A DNA stretch of 64,000 nt from contig QEYB01001217.1 of assembly GCA_017562135.1 (NCBI GenBank), positions 620,001 to 684,000 on the forward strand. Direction: 5' to 3'. The notes below the pieces were generated by a model. That model was not told the DNA's origin. It saw only the letters and a list, made by a program, of their open reading frames with translations, and searched no databases. The stretch's first letter is position 1. Each line of letters begins with the position of its first letter. Below are positions 1 through 14,100 of this stretch, piece by piece. This stretch comes from Dipylidium caninum. Taxonomy: Eukaryota > Platyhelminthes > Cestoda > Cyclophyllidea > Dipylidiidae. Made by a program: the position numbers and the translations under genes.

Positions 1-2409
1 GCCAGGCCGCGCCGCGTGGGTTTTTCTGCCGAACAAATTGCCACCAAATGGGAAAGGGAGGAATGTGAGAAAGGGCGGGTGTACCTCCGTAAACGAGTTA
101 ATTGTATGTGATTTGGGTAATTGTCGAAGATTACTCCTGCCGAAAAGTTGCCCCTGTCGAATTGGCTCCGTGTACTTGGAGCCTGGAAATTTGTGTCGAA
201 TTCGGTAATCGGCCGCGGTGTGGACACGTGGTGGCGGCTCCCGGCCGCTGTTCCGGCGATCGACAACTTGAGGCGAGACCCTCCGTGGGCTGCTTCGACT
301 GCCGGAAGGACTGCAAAACGCCTCATCTGCAACAGACACGTAGCATGCCCGAATTAGTGGTGGATTGGTGAACCCAGTGTGGACGACACTTAATCGCCAG
401 AAATGAGTGTTGTGTGTCCTTTTAGCCGTCATAGGTGGTCGGTTTCATTACTGGCACATGCGAGAAGAGAGGATGTGTAATTACCAGCCTTTAATTAGTT
501 AACAACGCTAGAAATGCAGAGACTTGGTTTATCTAATTGCAACTTCCTCGGTCCTCATAGTGGGCGAGTGGCTCCGCGGCCGTGCAGCAACGCCGTCCGC
601 TCGCTCCATTGAACCTGTTGAGCGACCTCACGAAAGGCACCTTTAGTGTCGAAATCTCCCCACCAGATTCATTCAGCCACCCCAGCACAGCGCGACTCAT
701 AAATCATTCAGGCAGTCTTCAAGCCGCCTGGAATCACAATTCTGCGCGTCGAATAATTCGACTTTTGCCCTCTTCCACTGGAAAATTGCCATTGTCCAGG
801 TGACTTACACGGAAATTTGACTCTCTTTCTCCTAATCGCACTTGCTCATGCTCGTGGACTCCACAGTCATGTCCACAGCCGGCGTTAAACGCACTCAGGG
901 CGGTTTAGCCAACTGACAACAGCCAGTGAGACTTGGTGACTCGAGTCAAAAAGGTGAAATGCCACCCATGATCGAGGCAGGGAACAATTAGTGATTGCGA
1001 CAAATGCGTGAAATACCTCCACCAAACCTTTCCAAAAGCAGACTAACAAAAGTGGATCCTGGACAAAAAAGCTATAAACACTTTAGTCTCCTGTCTCGCT
1101 GTCTGCTCGAGCAGAAGTCGCTGCTGACATTTGCAACTTTCAAAAGCGGAATAGCTGGTGAAATTCGTGGGTTTTGGACTGCGTAGTGTAGAGACTTTGT
1201 GGACTGCAACAGTCTCGTATCGGAGAGTGCGAGGTGAACAACAACTGTCTCCCCCAAAAACCGTTCCCTCCCACGCGAATGTGTCCAAACATTTGTCTTA
1301 CGCAACACCTGAATTGAAGGAAGTCAGACTTGGCGTTAGACCAGGCTACTGTTGGTAAGGATTTAAAATTTGGGGATGAGACCTTAAGTTGTGGATGATG
1401 TCGTGGTTCAAGTGAGTTATGCGACACGGGGTGGCAAGAGTGGCAAGGGAGGTGCTTACAACTCTCTCTCCGCGGTGTTTGATGTTCACCACGTTACTCC
1501 AACCTCTTAGCATCACGAGGTCTGCGACGCTGGCCCTAGATGCTTTGCTCCACCAAAGATGTAGAATGCGGCGTTCCAACCTCGGTACGAGGACGAATGA
1601 AAATGCAACTGAGCAGCACCCAGTAAGGAGATTTGGAACCCGGTAATCATTATGGCCACTCCTCCAACATTTAACAATCGGACGGTCGTAGAGAATATTG
1701 GTGAATTGCCTTTTCCTGTCCTGCCGCCTTTTAAATAGGATCTGGATATACCTCTGCGGTCGCCGATTGGAAATAAGTAGTATAGTGCGACTGTCGACGG
1801 AGACTTCAATAAGCCCACTCATCGGTCATCCCAATCTACTTAAGTGTGACATCATTCAAATGTCTGCCGTATGAAGTCAGGTATGCCAGCATTTTTTCAT
1901 TTATTCCTAACCGAGCAACAGGCAAGTTAGCTGGACGTGGAACTTCGGATGCCGCAAGACCGATACAAGGCGCGGAAATCAAAGACCGCCAACCTCCGGT
2001 ACGGTTAGTTAAATTGCAAGGGAAGACGGGGACTAAAAAGTAGATGTTATCATGGAATAGTTTGGCTCTCACGCCTATCTCGATTTTCTCACAGCAAGAA
2101 TGGTGGTGTAGGATCTGGGAGTGGGCAGCAGAATCAGCACTCGCCTCTCTACCGATTTATTTTATTACCTAACCGCTTTCGCCTCCAGGTTACGAGGCAA
2201 GAAAGAATTGGCGGTGGTGGTAAAAAGGAACGAGACATAGGCGATGAGTGAACCAGCATGTCAACAAAACCTCGTCCTCGCTTGCTTTCTCCACGGGTTG
2301 GGAATCGTGACAGTGTGAAAGAAGGATTGGAGAGGAATGCACATCCCCAAGAGTTGGACATGGATGAGAAAATTGGTGCTTCTCTCACGCCACTCAAACG
2401 ATTTCTTAC
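1..2409. other. Left flank, no gene recognised (probably SHANK intron)
   Basis: No open frame here resembles a protein family I know. The last SHANK exon seen to the right ends at 2410 with a strong minus-strand donor (GTAAGA), so this stretch is most simply the next intron of that gene, with further exons left of the window. The longest frame, 1346-1822 on the minus strand, is Arg-, Ser- and Leu-rich without a domain signature and overlaps frames on the other strand. I see no RNA gene or clear repeat. Confidence 0.5.
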
Positions 2410-5400
2410 CGATGCTGGAGTTGCTGGTCCTCTCGGGCGAGACGCACTGACTGTGTGGAGGGGCGTGCATGGGGAGCATGGGTGAATAGGGAGCCGGGCC
2501 ATTGTTGTGACCCACGCGTCCGGCCATGCTGACACTGCGTTGGACAAGGGTTGTCCCCGCCGAAGCCGACCCGCCTCCGGCCATAATACTGTGGCGTGAA
2601 TCAACGCAGCGCTCGCCGTGACCCGAACACTGTTGCCCGTAGACGGGGCGTGTCACCTTGAGCACCACGGTGTTGGATTTCAGGGTGTCGAGGAGTCTCA
2701 CCACCTCTGAATGACAGGCTCGTGCCACGTCGACATGATTGATCTGAAGGGGTCAAAAGGGGAGTAGATTCATCACTAAGTAGAGGTTTACGAGGAAAAA
2801 GGCGACAATTCTACGCAGATGTGATAATACGCCACTGGGGCAAAAAACATGCCTTGGAATATTTGACAATAACGCTCCTACTTCGCCCCCAACGTCTTTT
2901 TTCTCATTTAACCAACGCAGCAGCGAGCGGTGTCGGCTAAACTCCTCACATTAAATGTGTGCAGCACATGTGTCATGTATTTTTGACGTCGGGTTCGGAT
3001 ATGTGGACTGAAGTGTTTCGTATGCATACGCAATCCTATGAAACCGGCACCGGATGCCCCAATTCGCGACGCTCGAATAATGTGACACTCTCCACAGCAA
3101 ATTCAGCGGTCAGGGGATTCAGTCGAAACCTCTCGAATATATACGGTTTTGTTGTTTCAGGAACTAGGGCATTCTCCAGTCGGCGATCAAAGCATGCGGT
3201 CCTGCGAGGGGAAAAACCTTAAGCCAGTAGCATAAATTGTCTGCGTTATTAGGCATCAATGAAACAACTGGATAAAATCTCCACCCTGAAACCTCGACCC
3301 GAGGAAGCCACCTTCAAAGGAGAGCTAGACGCAGTACAGGGTGAATGTGAACAAGGAAAGTAGCATCGTGAACTTTCACTGTGCCCTGAAGGCATCCTGA
3401 CAAGTTGAGAGAGGTGCAGGTCGAAAAATACTTCTTGATTGTCACTCACATCGTGATAGAGTTGAGGGAAAAACTCCACAGTGACTAGGGCAAAACGGTG
3501 GATCAGCTGAATTCAAACCGAAAACTTCCACTCCAGGGGTTAGTCTCTTCTCGAAATTGGCAATGCCAGTCAACGCATACTTTCGCTTGTTCTTGACCGC
3601 ATAAGCCACTTAGTTTTTCGACAGATAGATGGTGATGCGGCAAAATTAGCTCGAGTATCCTGGCATCCTTAGGAGGGGCGCCTTGAATGCATAATTTTGC
3701 ATTCAATGCGGTTTAAATGATTTGCTTTTACAACTTCTGGGGCAAGCCGCGTCTTTAAGCTCGTCACAGCAGTGCCGCCTATGCACTTCTCCACCTCACA
3801 AGGCGGTCGGCTTCCCGAGAAGGTGGAGTTACAAACTCGCTGTCTCAAACAGCAAAGTGGGAATCACCGGGGAAGATGGTGCTAAAATCTTTGAACAGTT
3901 TCGATTTTGCCAGTAATCATGTTAGAATGACTATAAGATCCTTTTCAGATTATTCATTAACGCAGTGTCACACATGTGTGACGCGCAGTAGAGTAGCCCA
4001 TTTAAGTGTGCAAAACTAAATAAAAAAAAAACTGATAATAACTTCCTGGGGAGTCCTGCGTTCTGTGTCCTTAAGTACACGCAAGCGTCGCCAATGAGAT
4101 GCACTTACGGACAAAGGAGGAAATGAGGATTTATGCTGATCTCACTTTCAACACCCCAACTCCTTGAACGGACCAATATCATGGAAAAAAAGGGCATACC
4201 AAAGCCTGAAGGTGATTGTACCGCTCTATGCCCTCCAAGCGGTTGTCAAAGCATTAGAGTTTAAATATGAGCGTTCCCGCAGCAAAAAGGAAAATTTTTC
4301 TGGCGGACGAATCGACTAACACATTGTCTGTCTACCCCCAGCACTAGAAGCCTTTAACGACGCCTCACTGCCGAAGTATGTGGCGCGGTGGCGGATTTGG
4401 AGGCGTTCATAATAGTAAAGGAGACGAGCTACAGTCTCATCCACTAGAAGTTTGAATTTCCTGAGAGTTACGAAGTACGTAGTTGGGCCATCGCTCGGCA
4501 ACACCTCGGACAGAGTGCGTCTATGTTGTTACGACGATTTATTTTCGCCAAAACTGCGGATTTTTGAGGTCACAAAGTCTTCGCAAAAAAAACTCAAGGC
4601 CGTGCACGTCTTCACTTTTCCGTCATGAAGTAGGCTTAACTGAACTTTAGAGACACCATCGTAAGGCCTCCACAGATCGCGACGGATGACGCAGTTGGCA
4701 GAGGGGAGCACCAGTCTGATGCAATAAAACGGTCAAGGAGAGGCCTGAGCCATGGTGTAATGTCTTGCCAATAAAATAATATCAGGTCGTCTTGGGGTAA
4801 CGTCTTAGCTGTGGTTATTCAACGGGTTGACCTCGGGCGCAGACACACGGGGGAGCACGGGACCCTCCTCTCCTCTTTTTTCCCCAGTCCCAGGTGAATT
4901 GGTAGTCTTCTTTGCGTTGGTGGCGGTTGTCACGACGCAGACTAGACCGAGTTTTATTGTGAATTTGCGAGAAGTAGGCAGTAGGAGTAGGAGTCGTCTG
5001 CACCAAAATACGTCCGAGTCACTTACAGTGGAGTGGTTGTGGCTCCATTTATGCATTTCCATTAAGGAAATCGCGACACTGTCTATGGCTTTCTTTTATG
5101 CAAATTTAAAGATTGCCATGTGGGTGACCTCGAGGTCGGGAAGGCGGTTACTCCACATTAATTTGGTCGGACTAAACTCAAGACAGTCGGTGCTCGCCAG
5201 TCGAGGTTGCTCCGGTGCCTGGAAATTACACATGAACCAGCAAGATGCAATTGGATGTGATAAAACAGCTCAGTGAATAGTGCAAACACTCACGGAGGCG
5301 GGGTCTGCCAAAGCGCTTTGATGCTTTGCGTGTCTGAACACTTCAACTTGGTATCTCGTCGATGCACACGCCTATTTGTGGGAGGTGTGTGTGTGTGTGT

Positions 5401-8111
5401 GTGTGTCTCTTTCTCTCTTTCTCTCCATGTTTGTGTGTGCGGTGACCTTCCGTCCTGTCCCAAAGCAGGTGTGGGCATGTACAAACGAATCTTTCACCAC
5501 CTCTTCAATCGCCTACTTCACTTTTGGAACATGCGCTCACAAAAGTGCTACTGTAAACCTCAGGAATAGCGAGAAATGAACTTAGCCTCTGCCAGTTATC
5601 AAGTGGTTGGGTGAGTCGTTGACTACCGGAAAGGTGACATTAAAAGGGAGGGAAAAGAGGGGCTGAAAGACTTCCTATATCACAAAAAACAAGGGAATTT
5701 TGTGGAGAAAATTGACAGGTAAATTGGAATATCGTAAATAAATCCTGCACATCCCTCTGAAGGACCGAAGTCTGGAGCCTTTGAGAGTGGGTTTAACTGC
5801 AAACAAGCGCCATTATGCAGCGGGTAATGGAACTTCACATGTGCATTCTACAAGGCTCGTTTATTAAAAAAAATTCTATATCACACACATACACATCTTT
5901 TGTCATCATCCTGTTCTGAAAGCTAAGAAGGGGTACGACGACTTATAATGTACAGTTGGCAGCAATCCGCAATGAAGTTATCATTTTGAACGGAGAAAAA
6001 TTTTTCCACCCTTAAATGCAGGCAAAGCTACACTCGATGCGGGGCTGTGCATTGTTTGTCCTATCGCCCTCTGCAGTTTACACAAAACGCTCCCGTGAGG
6101 GTCAGGCGAGATGGGTGAGTGGGTAGGCGAGGTGGGTGGTTGGGTAGATGGGGTTGGTTAACACCTTCGCGGGAGTTTGATGGTCCCCTGAGACGTACAC
6201 CAGCTCGCCTCGCGTGCGCTATTGGCAACTCGCCTGCCAGGAGCGGGTTACGCGTTCTCACACGTGTGGAATGCAACTGGAGAGCGAGCGAGAAAGGAGA
6301 GAGAGCGAGAGAGAGCGAGAGAGAGCGAGAGAAAGAAGCACATCAAGTTGGCCTTGAGTAAGTTAGACTTCGTGAAGTCTCTTATGTGCACGACGAGGTA
6401 ATGCGCCGCCAGAGACGGCACCGTTTCCTCCTCCTCCTTCTCCTTGCTGCACCTGGTGCAGGCGGCAGTTGTGGCGTCGACTTCCGCAACTGTCACACAA
6501 TCGCATGCATTGTCACTTCGCGTGCATGTTATGACATCCGGTCTACTACTGTGCCTACCTGCAAAGCCACTTAATCTCAATGACAGGCGGGTCGGGCTGG
6601 TAAATCACCACAACACCTCAAGAAGGCCCTGGTCGCCGCCAAGTGTACTTATGTGGCTTAAAGACTCCGCCGATTTGCGCCGTACAAGTTTGTTGGTAGC
6701 ATTTGAAGACCTCACGGCGCAGTCTTCCGGAGAGTGTTTAACGCCTTCATGACTTCGTTATTGCAGCGAAGCGAAGTCACCTCCCAGGTCTGACGTGAAG
6801 GAATCCCTCGCGAGGGTTTACAGACGTCCCGGGGATTGCGACAAACGCCTACCGAGGAGGTGCCAAACTTCTCCATTAGTCATCACGACAAAATGTCACA
6901 ATTTCAGTGCATCGTCGACGAAGAGACCTGTCTTCCGCCATGCTGTCACCGTCTAGCGACTTTTTTCCTTTCCTTTTCTAAAACCCCTCTGATACGTCGT
7001 CGTTTCTACGCCGCCTGCATTATGTGTGAATCATACGAAATGACGAAGTCTTGTGTATATACAACCGCCACCGCACCGCACTCATGAAGTTTTGACGTGT
7101 CAAACGCCTACAGACGTTAGGAAATTTCCACCCAACTGTTTGACAACTCTATTACACTTGAACCCGAGTTGAGGTCAGTGGATCAAGGCTCCATGATGCA
7201 TTTCGGTCTCCGGAAAAGAAAATAAATTACCTTTGCACGTGTGGGCCCAATTGTGGAGACATTTTACGTTAGAAGTGGCACTCTTTTAATGATCTCCTCT
7301 GTACGGTATTCGGGGAAAATGAATGCAAATTGCCCGGTAAACGAGAATCATCATGCATCACGCATCAGGGTAAGTCCAGAGAAGCGCCTCCGCGTTTCTG
7401 TGGATTAAACGAATGTAGTCGCAGTGGTGTTTGAGAAAGTGGAAGGAAAAAGGCAGCTTCGTCTCAAAGTGACGCCAGGGGAGGGTTGAGGGGAGGAGTC
7501 GGACTTGCCTTAGTTACATAATCGCCCTCGCGTAGCCCGGCCTTGAATGCAGGACTTCCAGGCTTCACGTGCCTTATCAGTTGGAGGCTCGGCTTGGTGG
7601 AAGTGGGCACGAAGCGTTGGACAGCCGACAGGTCTGTTGGATAAAGGAGGCAAAACTTCTGAAACTGCACTCCAAAATGATCGCCCCATTGGGATGAGGC
7701 AATAATGCGTCCAAATTCTAAGGAAATCCTAATTTTGTACTCTCGTCAAGACGGTCGAGTTGTTGGGAGCATGTCAGGCTCCACGATAAATTCAACTTAC
7801 TTTGCACGGTGCGAAGGGACAAACCGAAGGTGGGGACTCGCGGCGCATCGGAGAGGTAGGCTTTGTGCAGAGTTACAGTGCGAGTTATTCCAATGTCACC
7901 CTTATCCCCGCGGTCGCCTGCGATAGGAGCCGCGGTCCTGCCTGCCGGCGAGCAGGCACACTTTCTATCCGGCGAGGCGACCGGTGACCTCGGAAAGTGG
8001 TGAGAGTCGCGTTGCCTCGGCGACGCTGGACGCGGAGCTGTGGTAGCAAAAGGATTGGCTGGAACGGGAGCACTTCCTCTGCCTGCGGTTGATTGTCGTG
8101 TGGATGTTGTC
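2410..8111 (-). CDS. SHANK: SHANK exons 7-9: PDZ domain split over three exons
   Basis: Exon 7 (8111-7801) ends with the first PDZ strand (TVTLHK) and the binding-loop region FGLSLRTVQ, then a GTAAGT donor. Exon 8 (7633-7509) has FVPTSTKPSLQLIRHV and then SPAFKAGLREGDYV, closely following the SHANK pattern FTPTPAFPALQYLESV and AWQAGLRTGDFL. Exon 9 (2743-2410) completes it with INHVDVARACHSEVVRLL and VVLKVTRP. The helix-B His of class I PDZ domains is kept (ACHSEVV). The spacing from GDY to HSEVV equals the vertebrate spacing only if exon 8 ends at AAG before a GC donor. After the PDZ, exon 9 is Ser/Pro/His-rich and stops at a GTAAGA donor. Confidence 0.92.
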
Positions 8112-11100
8112 CTACAATGGGAAGGAAAAGCGGGGTGAAATATATTTATTAGGCCCTGATCAAAAGCGCTCCTTGTTATTCTCAAGAGTTGAGTTTCTTA
8201 AGAAATTACGGTGTTGTAATTTGGAGGTTCCCTTGTTTTTACTTGCCTACCCATGGGGTGTATGAAATCAAAGAAATGCGGAGCTTCGGCCACCTCTGTC
8301 ATGCAGTCGGTGACTCAATGAAGGCATCTCCAAGCTGTAGTTCTGTTGATTAGTGGAGCAGGGCAGAACCGTTCAAGCGAGAAGTTCACTTTTGGTGCCA
8401 CGACATTCCCAAGGTGCTTTTCTTTACATTACCTGGCCCAATCAAGGCTTCAGAAGAGAACAGGCGAGTCCGAAGTCGTCGTTTATTCTGCTAACGATAA
8501 CTGGTGAACCAATTATGGCGATGTGGTAAGGGCACTTAACTTCTCCAGTTTCTCCACCTACTCCATCGTCTTTGCGAATAACTCACAAGTGAGAAGAAAC
8601 GCGTCACACAGCGTTGTGCTAACCAGCCTCATAGTGGGAAATCATGTGAGTCCACATGTTTGACAGAGCACTCTACGCCACCGCAGGCACTACTTATCTT
8701 TCATCACGTGGTGGAGAGAGGAGAGTCAAGACTCGAGGAGCAGTCTTTAGCGAGGCGAGAGCGCTGAAACGGAGACGCTGTGGGACAAAATGCCTCGCTA
8801 CCTGCATCCTGCGAAAAAAAAGGGCTCCCAGATGCAGGAGGGCGACGGGGGAATGGGCACTTTTGAGAAATCCTCTTTTCACGTCTATGAAAATTGCCCA
8901 TACAGAAAATGGACGAACACATTTCCCAAATCAACGTGTGCCGGGAGGGCGAATGATGCAAGTTTTGTCAGTGTATATGGCAAGTAATGAAAAGAAAGTA
9001 GTGAAGCTGTTTTCCTGATTACATCGTTACCCAATGGCGTGAAATCTGCACTCTCGCAGGTGGGTAAAGCGTCTTTGTGACGGATATGAAAAGGCTTCCC
9101 ACTCGTCCCGTCCCGCCTCGCCTCGCCTCACCTCGGCGCTGCGGTGGCCATGAGGAGACACGAGGGCGGACGGAGTGCATGTGCTCGGCTCGGAGGAGTC
9201 AGTGCTGATGGCAACCGCCTTTCACCCTTTCTCATCTCATTACATTTAAACAAAGTCAGGTCATGCTTCCCATGTGTCACCTTTTGACTCAGCCTGGGAG
9301 CAAGTCTTTTGGCTTCACGCACATCAACGGTGCCACTGGTGAGAAGCAGTCAATAAAACAGATACCAGATGCTTCCGATCCAGCTGCAGTCACACTTTTC
9401 CCGGTTCCGTTGGCGTCTTAACAGAGCAATACAAGTGTCTGGGCGTGGTATTCGGTTCAACGCGGAACTCTGCCCAAACAGCCACACCAGCCTATCTACA
9501 GCTCAACTCACTGACATTAACAGTAACTTCTGGGGAGAGTATGGTGAAGAAAAATCGTCTTCCTATCGCAATCGTAGAAGGTTATGTCGCCGTCGTCCTC
9601 AACCGGCCTTCTGCTCGTCGTACAAGCAGACTCTGAAGGAAGTCAACTTTGAATCCCTCGTCCGCTACACCATTCTCGCCGGTGTGATTTAAAAAAGTCC
9701 TCCGGAGAATCATTTGTGGAGAACTTCACTTGTGAGAGAACAATTCACTCGCTCCAACACCGTAACGACAGGCAGAAGGGGAGTAGCAAAAGTGGCTGAA
9801 GGCACTCTGGGAATGTCGTACACCAATTGACTTTTAGGCTTTTAGTGAGATGTAGAAGTCAATGAGGATTCGACGACTCGGCATTCACCAGACAAGACGG
9901 CGATGCTGCACTGCTACAAGTCGGGTGCCTCGAAATGTGTAAATTACGGCAGACTGGTGCTAAAACTATCAGTTGTGGCTGGAAGGGGCTGTTGAGCCAC
10001 TCCAGCATTTCCACGACACTAACTTGTAATAAAGTGTCCTTTAACTTTTGACCATTAGTTCTTGCCCCAAGCATGTGCTTCCCCTTAAAGTGTTAATTCG
10101 TCAAGAGACTGGTGAAGTGGACAATCCAAAAAGGAAAAGTGCTTGATAAACACTCTCCCAGCAGTTACTCGAAACGCCCAGTGTGCCCCTTTGTGAGAGA
10201 GTGTTTCGGGAGAAAATCCTGCTGCAAAATGTAGACAATCTCGAATGCAATAGAATAAAAAGTAGATTTGTGAGGAGAAGGAGGAATTTTTGTTTGTCAT
10301 GCCCTTTAATGCGACTCGTTCATTATCGTCCAAATCCTGCAGTCTGCACAATGCCCCCCCGAATGTTGCCCTTGTGAGCAAATATACCCAATTCCAAACT
10401 GTCAGGGTATTTCGGTTCCATTAAGACAAATTGCTGAAGCTAAGGTAGACAGGAGGGAGTTGAGGAGGGAGTCACGTTCATCATCTCCCTGCTCGTGAGA
10501 CAACACCCCAGACTGGGACTATTTAAACTCCTTAACTGGGCCATCAGAACGAAAATGTGGAAGTGATGAGGATAAGGTAAAGTTCCCCTTTTATTTAAGG
10601 TCAACCTACTCTCCCTTGGAAAGATGCGCCGCCGTGACGGAGACCTCCTGCGACGACCAAGGTCGTTCGGGCGAGAATTTGGACACTGGTGCCGTTCTGA
10701 ATCGACTCAAAGCCATGGCGGAGGCTTCACCGACCTGTAGACTGGTCAGTCGCATTGGAGAACGTCTTTTTGGCAATGCCGGTACCTCGTCAAGCACTTC
10801 CTCACTCTCCAGCGTCGAGTCCTCATTAAGAGTATGCAACGATTTCCAACTTCTGAGAGGTCGGCGGTTCTGATTGGAGGCTGGGCAGCGATCTGGCGAA
10901 ATGGGGAAAAAAGTTCTTGTCGTTAGTCAAAAAGTTATCTGCTAGTCAACTTCTCTCGAGGCGGAGTCTTCTAGAAATACCCCTTAAAAAGGGTCGCATT
11001 TAAATTACTTTATCATATAGAGATTTTCAAGTTGCGCTGCTTATTTTGGTTTTAATTAACGAGGTGAACCTGTGGCAGACGTTTTTATGCCCCTTCCGTG

Positions 11101-14100
11101 GAATCAGACGTTATGCATTCAAAAGTCGCGCAACGCATAAGAATGCCTACCTGAAACAGCAAGAAGACCTCGAAGATTTTTTCCTTATGGATGCGGTTTG
11201 AAGTTGGCGTAAAAGTTTAGGCGTTTAAACCACAATCGCAAGTGTTCCCTCACCTCACTCCTCTCTTTACGCAGCATTCTTCACTGTGAGGTAGCACACC
11301 TAACCTCGAGAAACAACAGGATGGGTGGACGATACAGAGACACGAAAAGGGGAGGATTAAGCGTCAGTTTGAACGGCGCGGTAAAAGGGGGTCTGCCATT
11401 CTACGTGACCTCCGTCCCCCGTCCGCCTCGCCACCGTCCCAGGACACAGAAACCCCTTCATTGTGAACACTTGCCCGACAAACATGGTTGTATTTTCGGG
11501 GACTGACAGTAAAGTAGTCGCAGTGAGGCATATGACTTAAACTTCCTTCCTCTCACAACGGAGGGCGTTCCCGAGATGCGGCAGCAATTTCACCACCAAG
11601 TCCCTCTCGTAAAGTGGGCACTTTTTTATGACAGTGGGAGGATTTCCGCGTCTAAAACTACTCCTGTCGCGATCATCGTCATTACGGAATATCAATAGTA
11701 GGGGTGTGTAATATTCCATGGGCAACTTCACGGTGGTGATGAGGGCCGTGAGAGCGCATGGGGTAGTTTTGTTCAGTCTCAGTGACTTCAGCACCATTAA
11801 CTTTGTGATTGCCACAAGCTGAAAGGAGCATTTCCAACAGATTTCAATTTTAACCTCTAAAGTGCTGGGGCTAGTGGGAGAGAGTGCTTAAAAACAACTT
11901 GGATATGGTCGGAGCACAAGTGAGATTGAGCGTCTCGTTTGTCCAGACTAGGAAGAGCAAGTAAGCCTGTCGCAATGCCTTTTTCTGAAGTGAACCGAGG
12001 CGGAGCGAGTGTGGCACATAAAGCATTCCCCTGAGGGTCCACGGCTGGGCTGTAAATTCCTACATCAAGTCCGTTTCCCCTTTATAAATCATGTTCTCGA
12101 CTGCCTGCTATCATTTAACTAGCACACCTTACGACGCTTAATACTCCTGAAGGGCGAGAAAGCATCAAATTTTGGACACCGGCAAATTTTTCGTGGCTGT
12201 ACGCCTTCCACGGTCGAGCAGTATACTCGTAGTTAATTTAATGAAAACTTTCATTGTAATTGCACAATGTCAGAGTCGAATCGATTATTAGAGAAGGTGA
12301 TTGAACTTCTCCCCTCGGCAAGCGTGAAAAAGATGATAAGGTGGGATGAAACGATATACGAGAAGTAAGGTCGACCGAAGAGCCTGGCGTCTTCCGGTTA
12401 CTAATTGAATATGTTGGAGACGAGCGATTTGCAACGACAACACCCAAAGCCGCGTTAAATTTTCAACAGCGTCGGAGATAATTAAATATGGATGATGTTC
12501 ACCACTGGTAGCGCAGCTTCCGCTCCCACACACACCATTCGCCGTCTGAGCCCAGATGATGGGCAAGCATCAAAGCCTCCATTGTAGGATAGTAAATTGC
12601 CTACTTAATACGGGTTAATGCTATTTTCCCACTGGTTAAGGTATGAACGACTCAGGTCTTTGTGTTCGAGGAGCGAGCACTGGCATTTTCACATGCCGTT
12701 TAGTTGATGCTGCGGTCCCACGAGTTGGTGAGGGTAAAAGACTGAATGGATACTCATGGTTGATTTGTACGTGCATGAGCGTCTACGAAGAGGAGAATTG
12801 CCAACTTGTTCACCTCTACCTATGCACACTTCGCCAACTGTGATGAAACCCTCCCCGTGGAGGAGGGCGAGGCATCAGGGGACAGAGGACTCGCCGTTTT
12901 GGAAAGTGAAGTACAATCGTTGTGGAAATGAATAGGAGGTTGTTAGTCTTTTGTGTGCTTATGGGCGCCTTTCGGAGTGCTCAAACCTTAATGCGGCTCA
13001 GAGAGTGTTGAGCTGACGTTCAGTAGAATGAGGGATGTAGGGAAGGTAGTTTGCAACAGTCATGCCACTCAAAACAGCCTTCTCGAGCCCTACGACTGGT
13101 TTTATTTAAAAAAATAACGTTTATGATTTTCTTTGGAAGGATGTGGCTGTAGTTGTCGTGCCCGTGAAATGGAGAGAAGTGTGCAGAAAAGCCGATCTCT
13201 ACCACTGATATCTTAAAAAGTCATTTCATCCTTATCTCAGGTCGGCATAACGTGTCTGTCATCGAGGTGTCAGATCGGAAGTTGAGAATCAACTGGAGAA
13301 AGAGTTCAAATACTACTTTAAGACAGAAATGTACACAGCAGCCGTAATTTCAACATGAAATCCCATGGCGTTAAGGGGTTAGAAAAGGTGGGCTTTCCCC
13401 GCGTCATACCTGTTTGCACACGTTAACGGGGTCCAGGACACCAACATTTTGCGTCCCTAGTTTAAGAGTGAAAAAAAAAATTCCTAAAGGACTGGAAAGA
13501 GCTAAAGTGACCGAGGAATTCAGGGCGAAATGCAGCTCCACTAATTGGTCTCATCCATTATCCACGTCGCTGGCAGCACTGGCAGCAAAAAAGAGGTCGT
13601 CACGTGCCTCATCTGCACTCAGTCCGGCGTCCACTGGACTACGTCCACGGACTAAGCGGATCAGTGAACGCAGATATCATTGCCAGAATGGAAGGTATGT
13701 TACATGACAAGTGACTCAACGAAATAACCACCAGCGGAGGAAAGGTGGAATTACAATTAGCAAGTGGCGTATTAAATTACACGACTTCTAGAAAACCTAC
13801 TTCGGTGTGAAATGTGAGTATTCTGATGGACTTAAACGCCGAAGCCTGCCAAATCCGTAAAAATTAGTTGACGAGGCAAGATGGATTATTTGTGGTGAGG
13901 AATTAGTTAATAACACGAAGTGTAATTTGCTAAGATCACTCACCGGTGGTACCGACAACTTCGGTTAAGCCGCGTCCAATCTTTTGACGGCGCACTCGAC
14001 GGGGATTGTGCCTCTCTCGCGATGACTGAACAATACGTTCCCTTTCCACCTCAATGATATCTCCTTTACCATCACTATTCTTCCTCTCCTCTTCCAACGA

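Larger units (their letters stand above)
2744..7508 (-). other. 4.8-kb SHANK intron with a GC-AG boundary
   Basis: This intron interrupts the PDZ domain. Its 5' end reads AAG/GCAAGT and its 3' end is CAG after a pyrimidine-rich stretch. I see no supported gene inside. It carries a GT/CT microsatellite, a GA-rich tandem repeat and a run of five G-tracts, listed separately. Frames such as 4827-5276 and 6248-6580 are low-complexity or run through these repeats and were not accepted. Confidence 0.75.

Noticed and set aside
1346..1822. 158-codon minus-strand ORF as a further SHANK exon
   Set aside because: No proline-rich, Homer-binding or SAM features; composition resembles random translation.
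4827..5276. 149-codon plus-strand ORF
   Set aside because: No homology, opposite-strand frames are equally open, and it lies inside the SHANK PDZ intron.
5273..5579. ORFs with Val-Cys or Thr-His runs
   Set aside because: Artefacts of the GT/CT microsatellite.
8656..9692. ORFs 8656-9018 and 9369-9692 as retroelement or gene fragments
   Set aside because: No protease, reverse transcriptase or other motif; frames on the other strand overlap.
10616..10873. Plus-strand ORF (EASPTCRLVSRIGERLFGNAG)
   Set aside because: It overlaps the proposed SHANK exon 6, which is preferred because both of its splice phases match the neighbouring exons.
13414..13707. Plus-strand ORF with a GTATGT donor, and an open minus frame opposite it (LRSLIRLVRGRSPVDAG)
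   Set aside because: Both strands are open and neither matches a family. It lies inside a SHANK intron whose flanking exons already join in phase, so it was not called.
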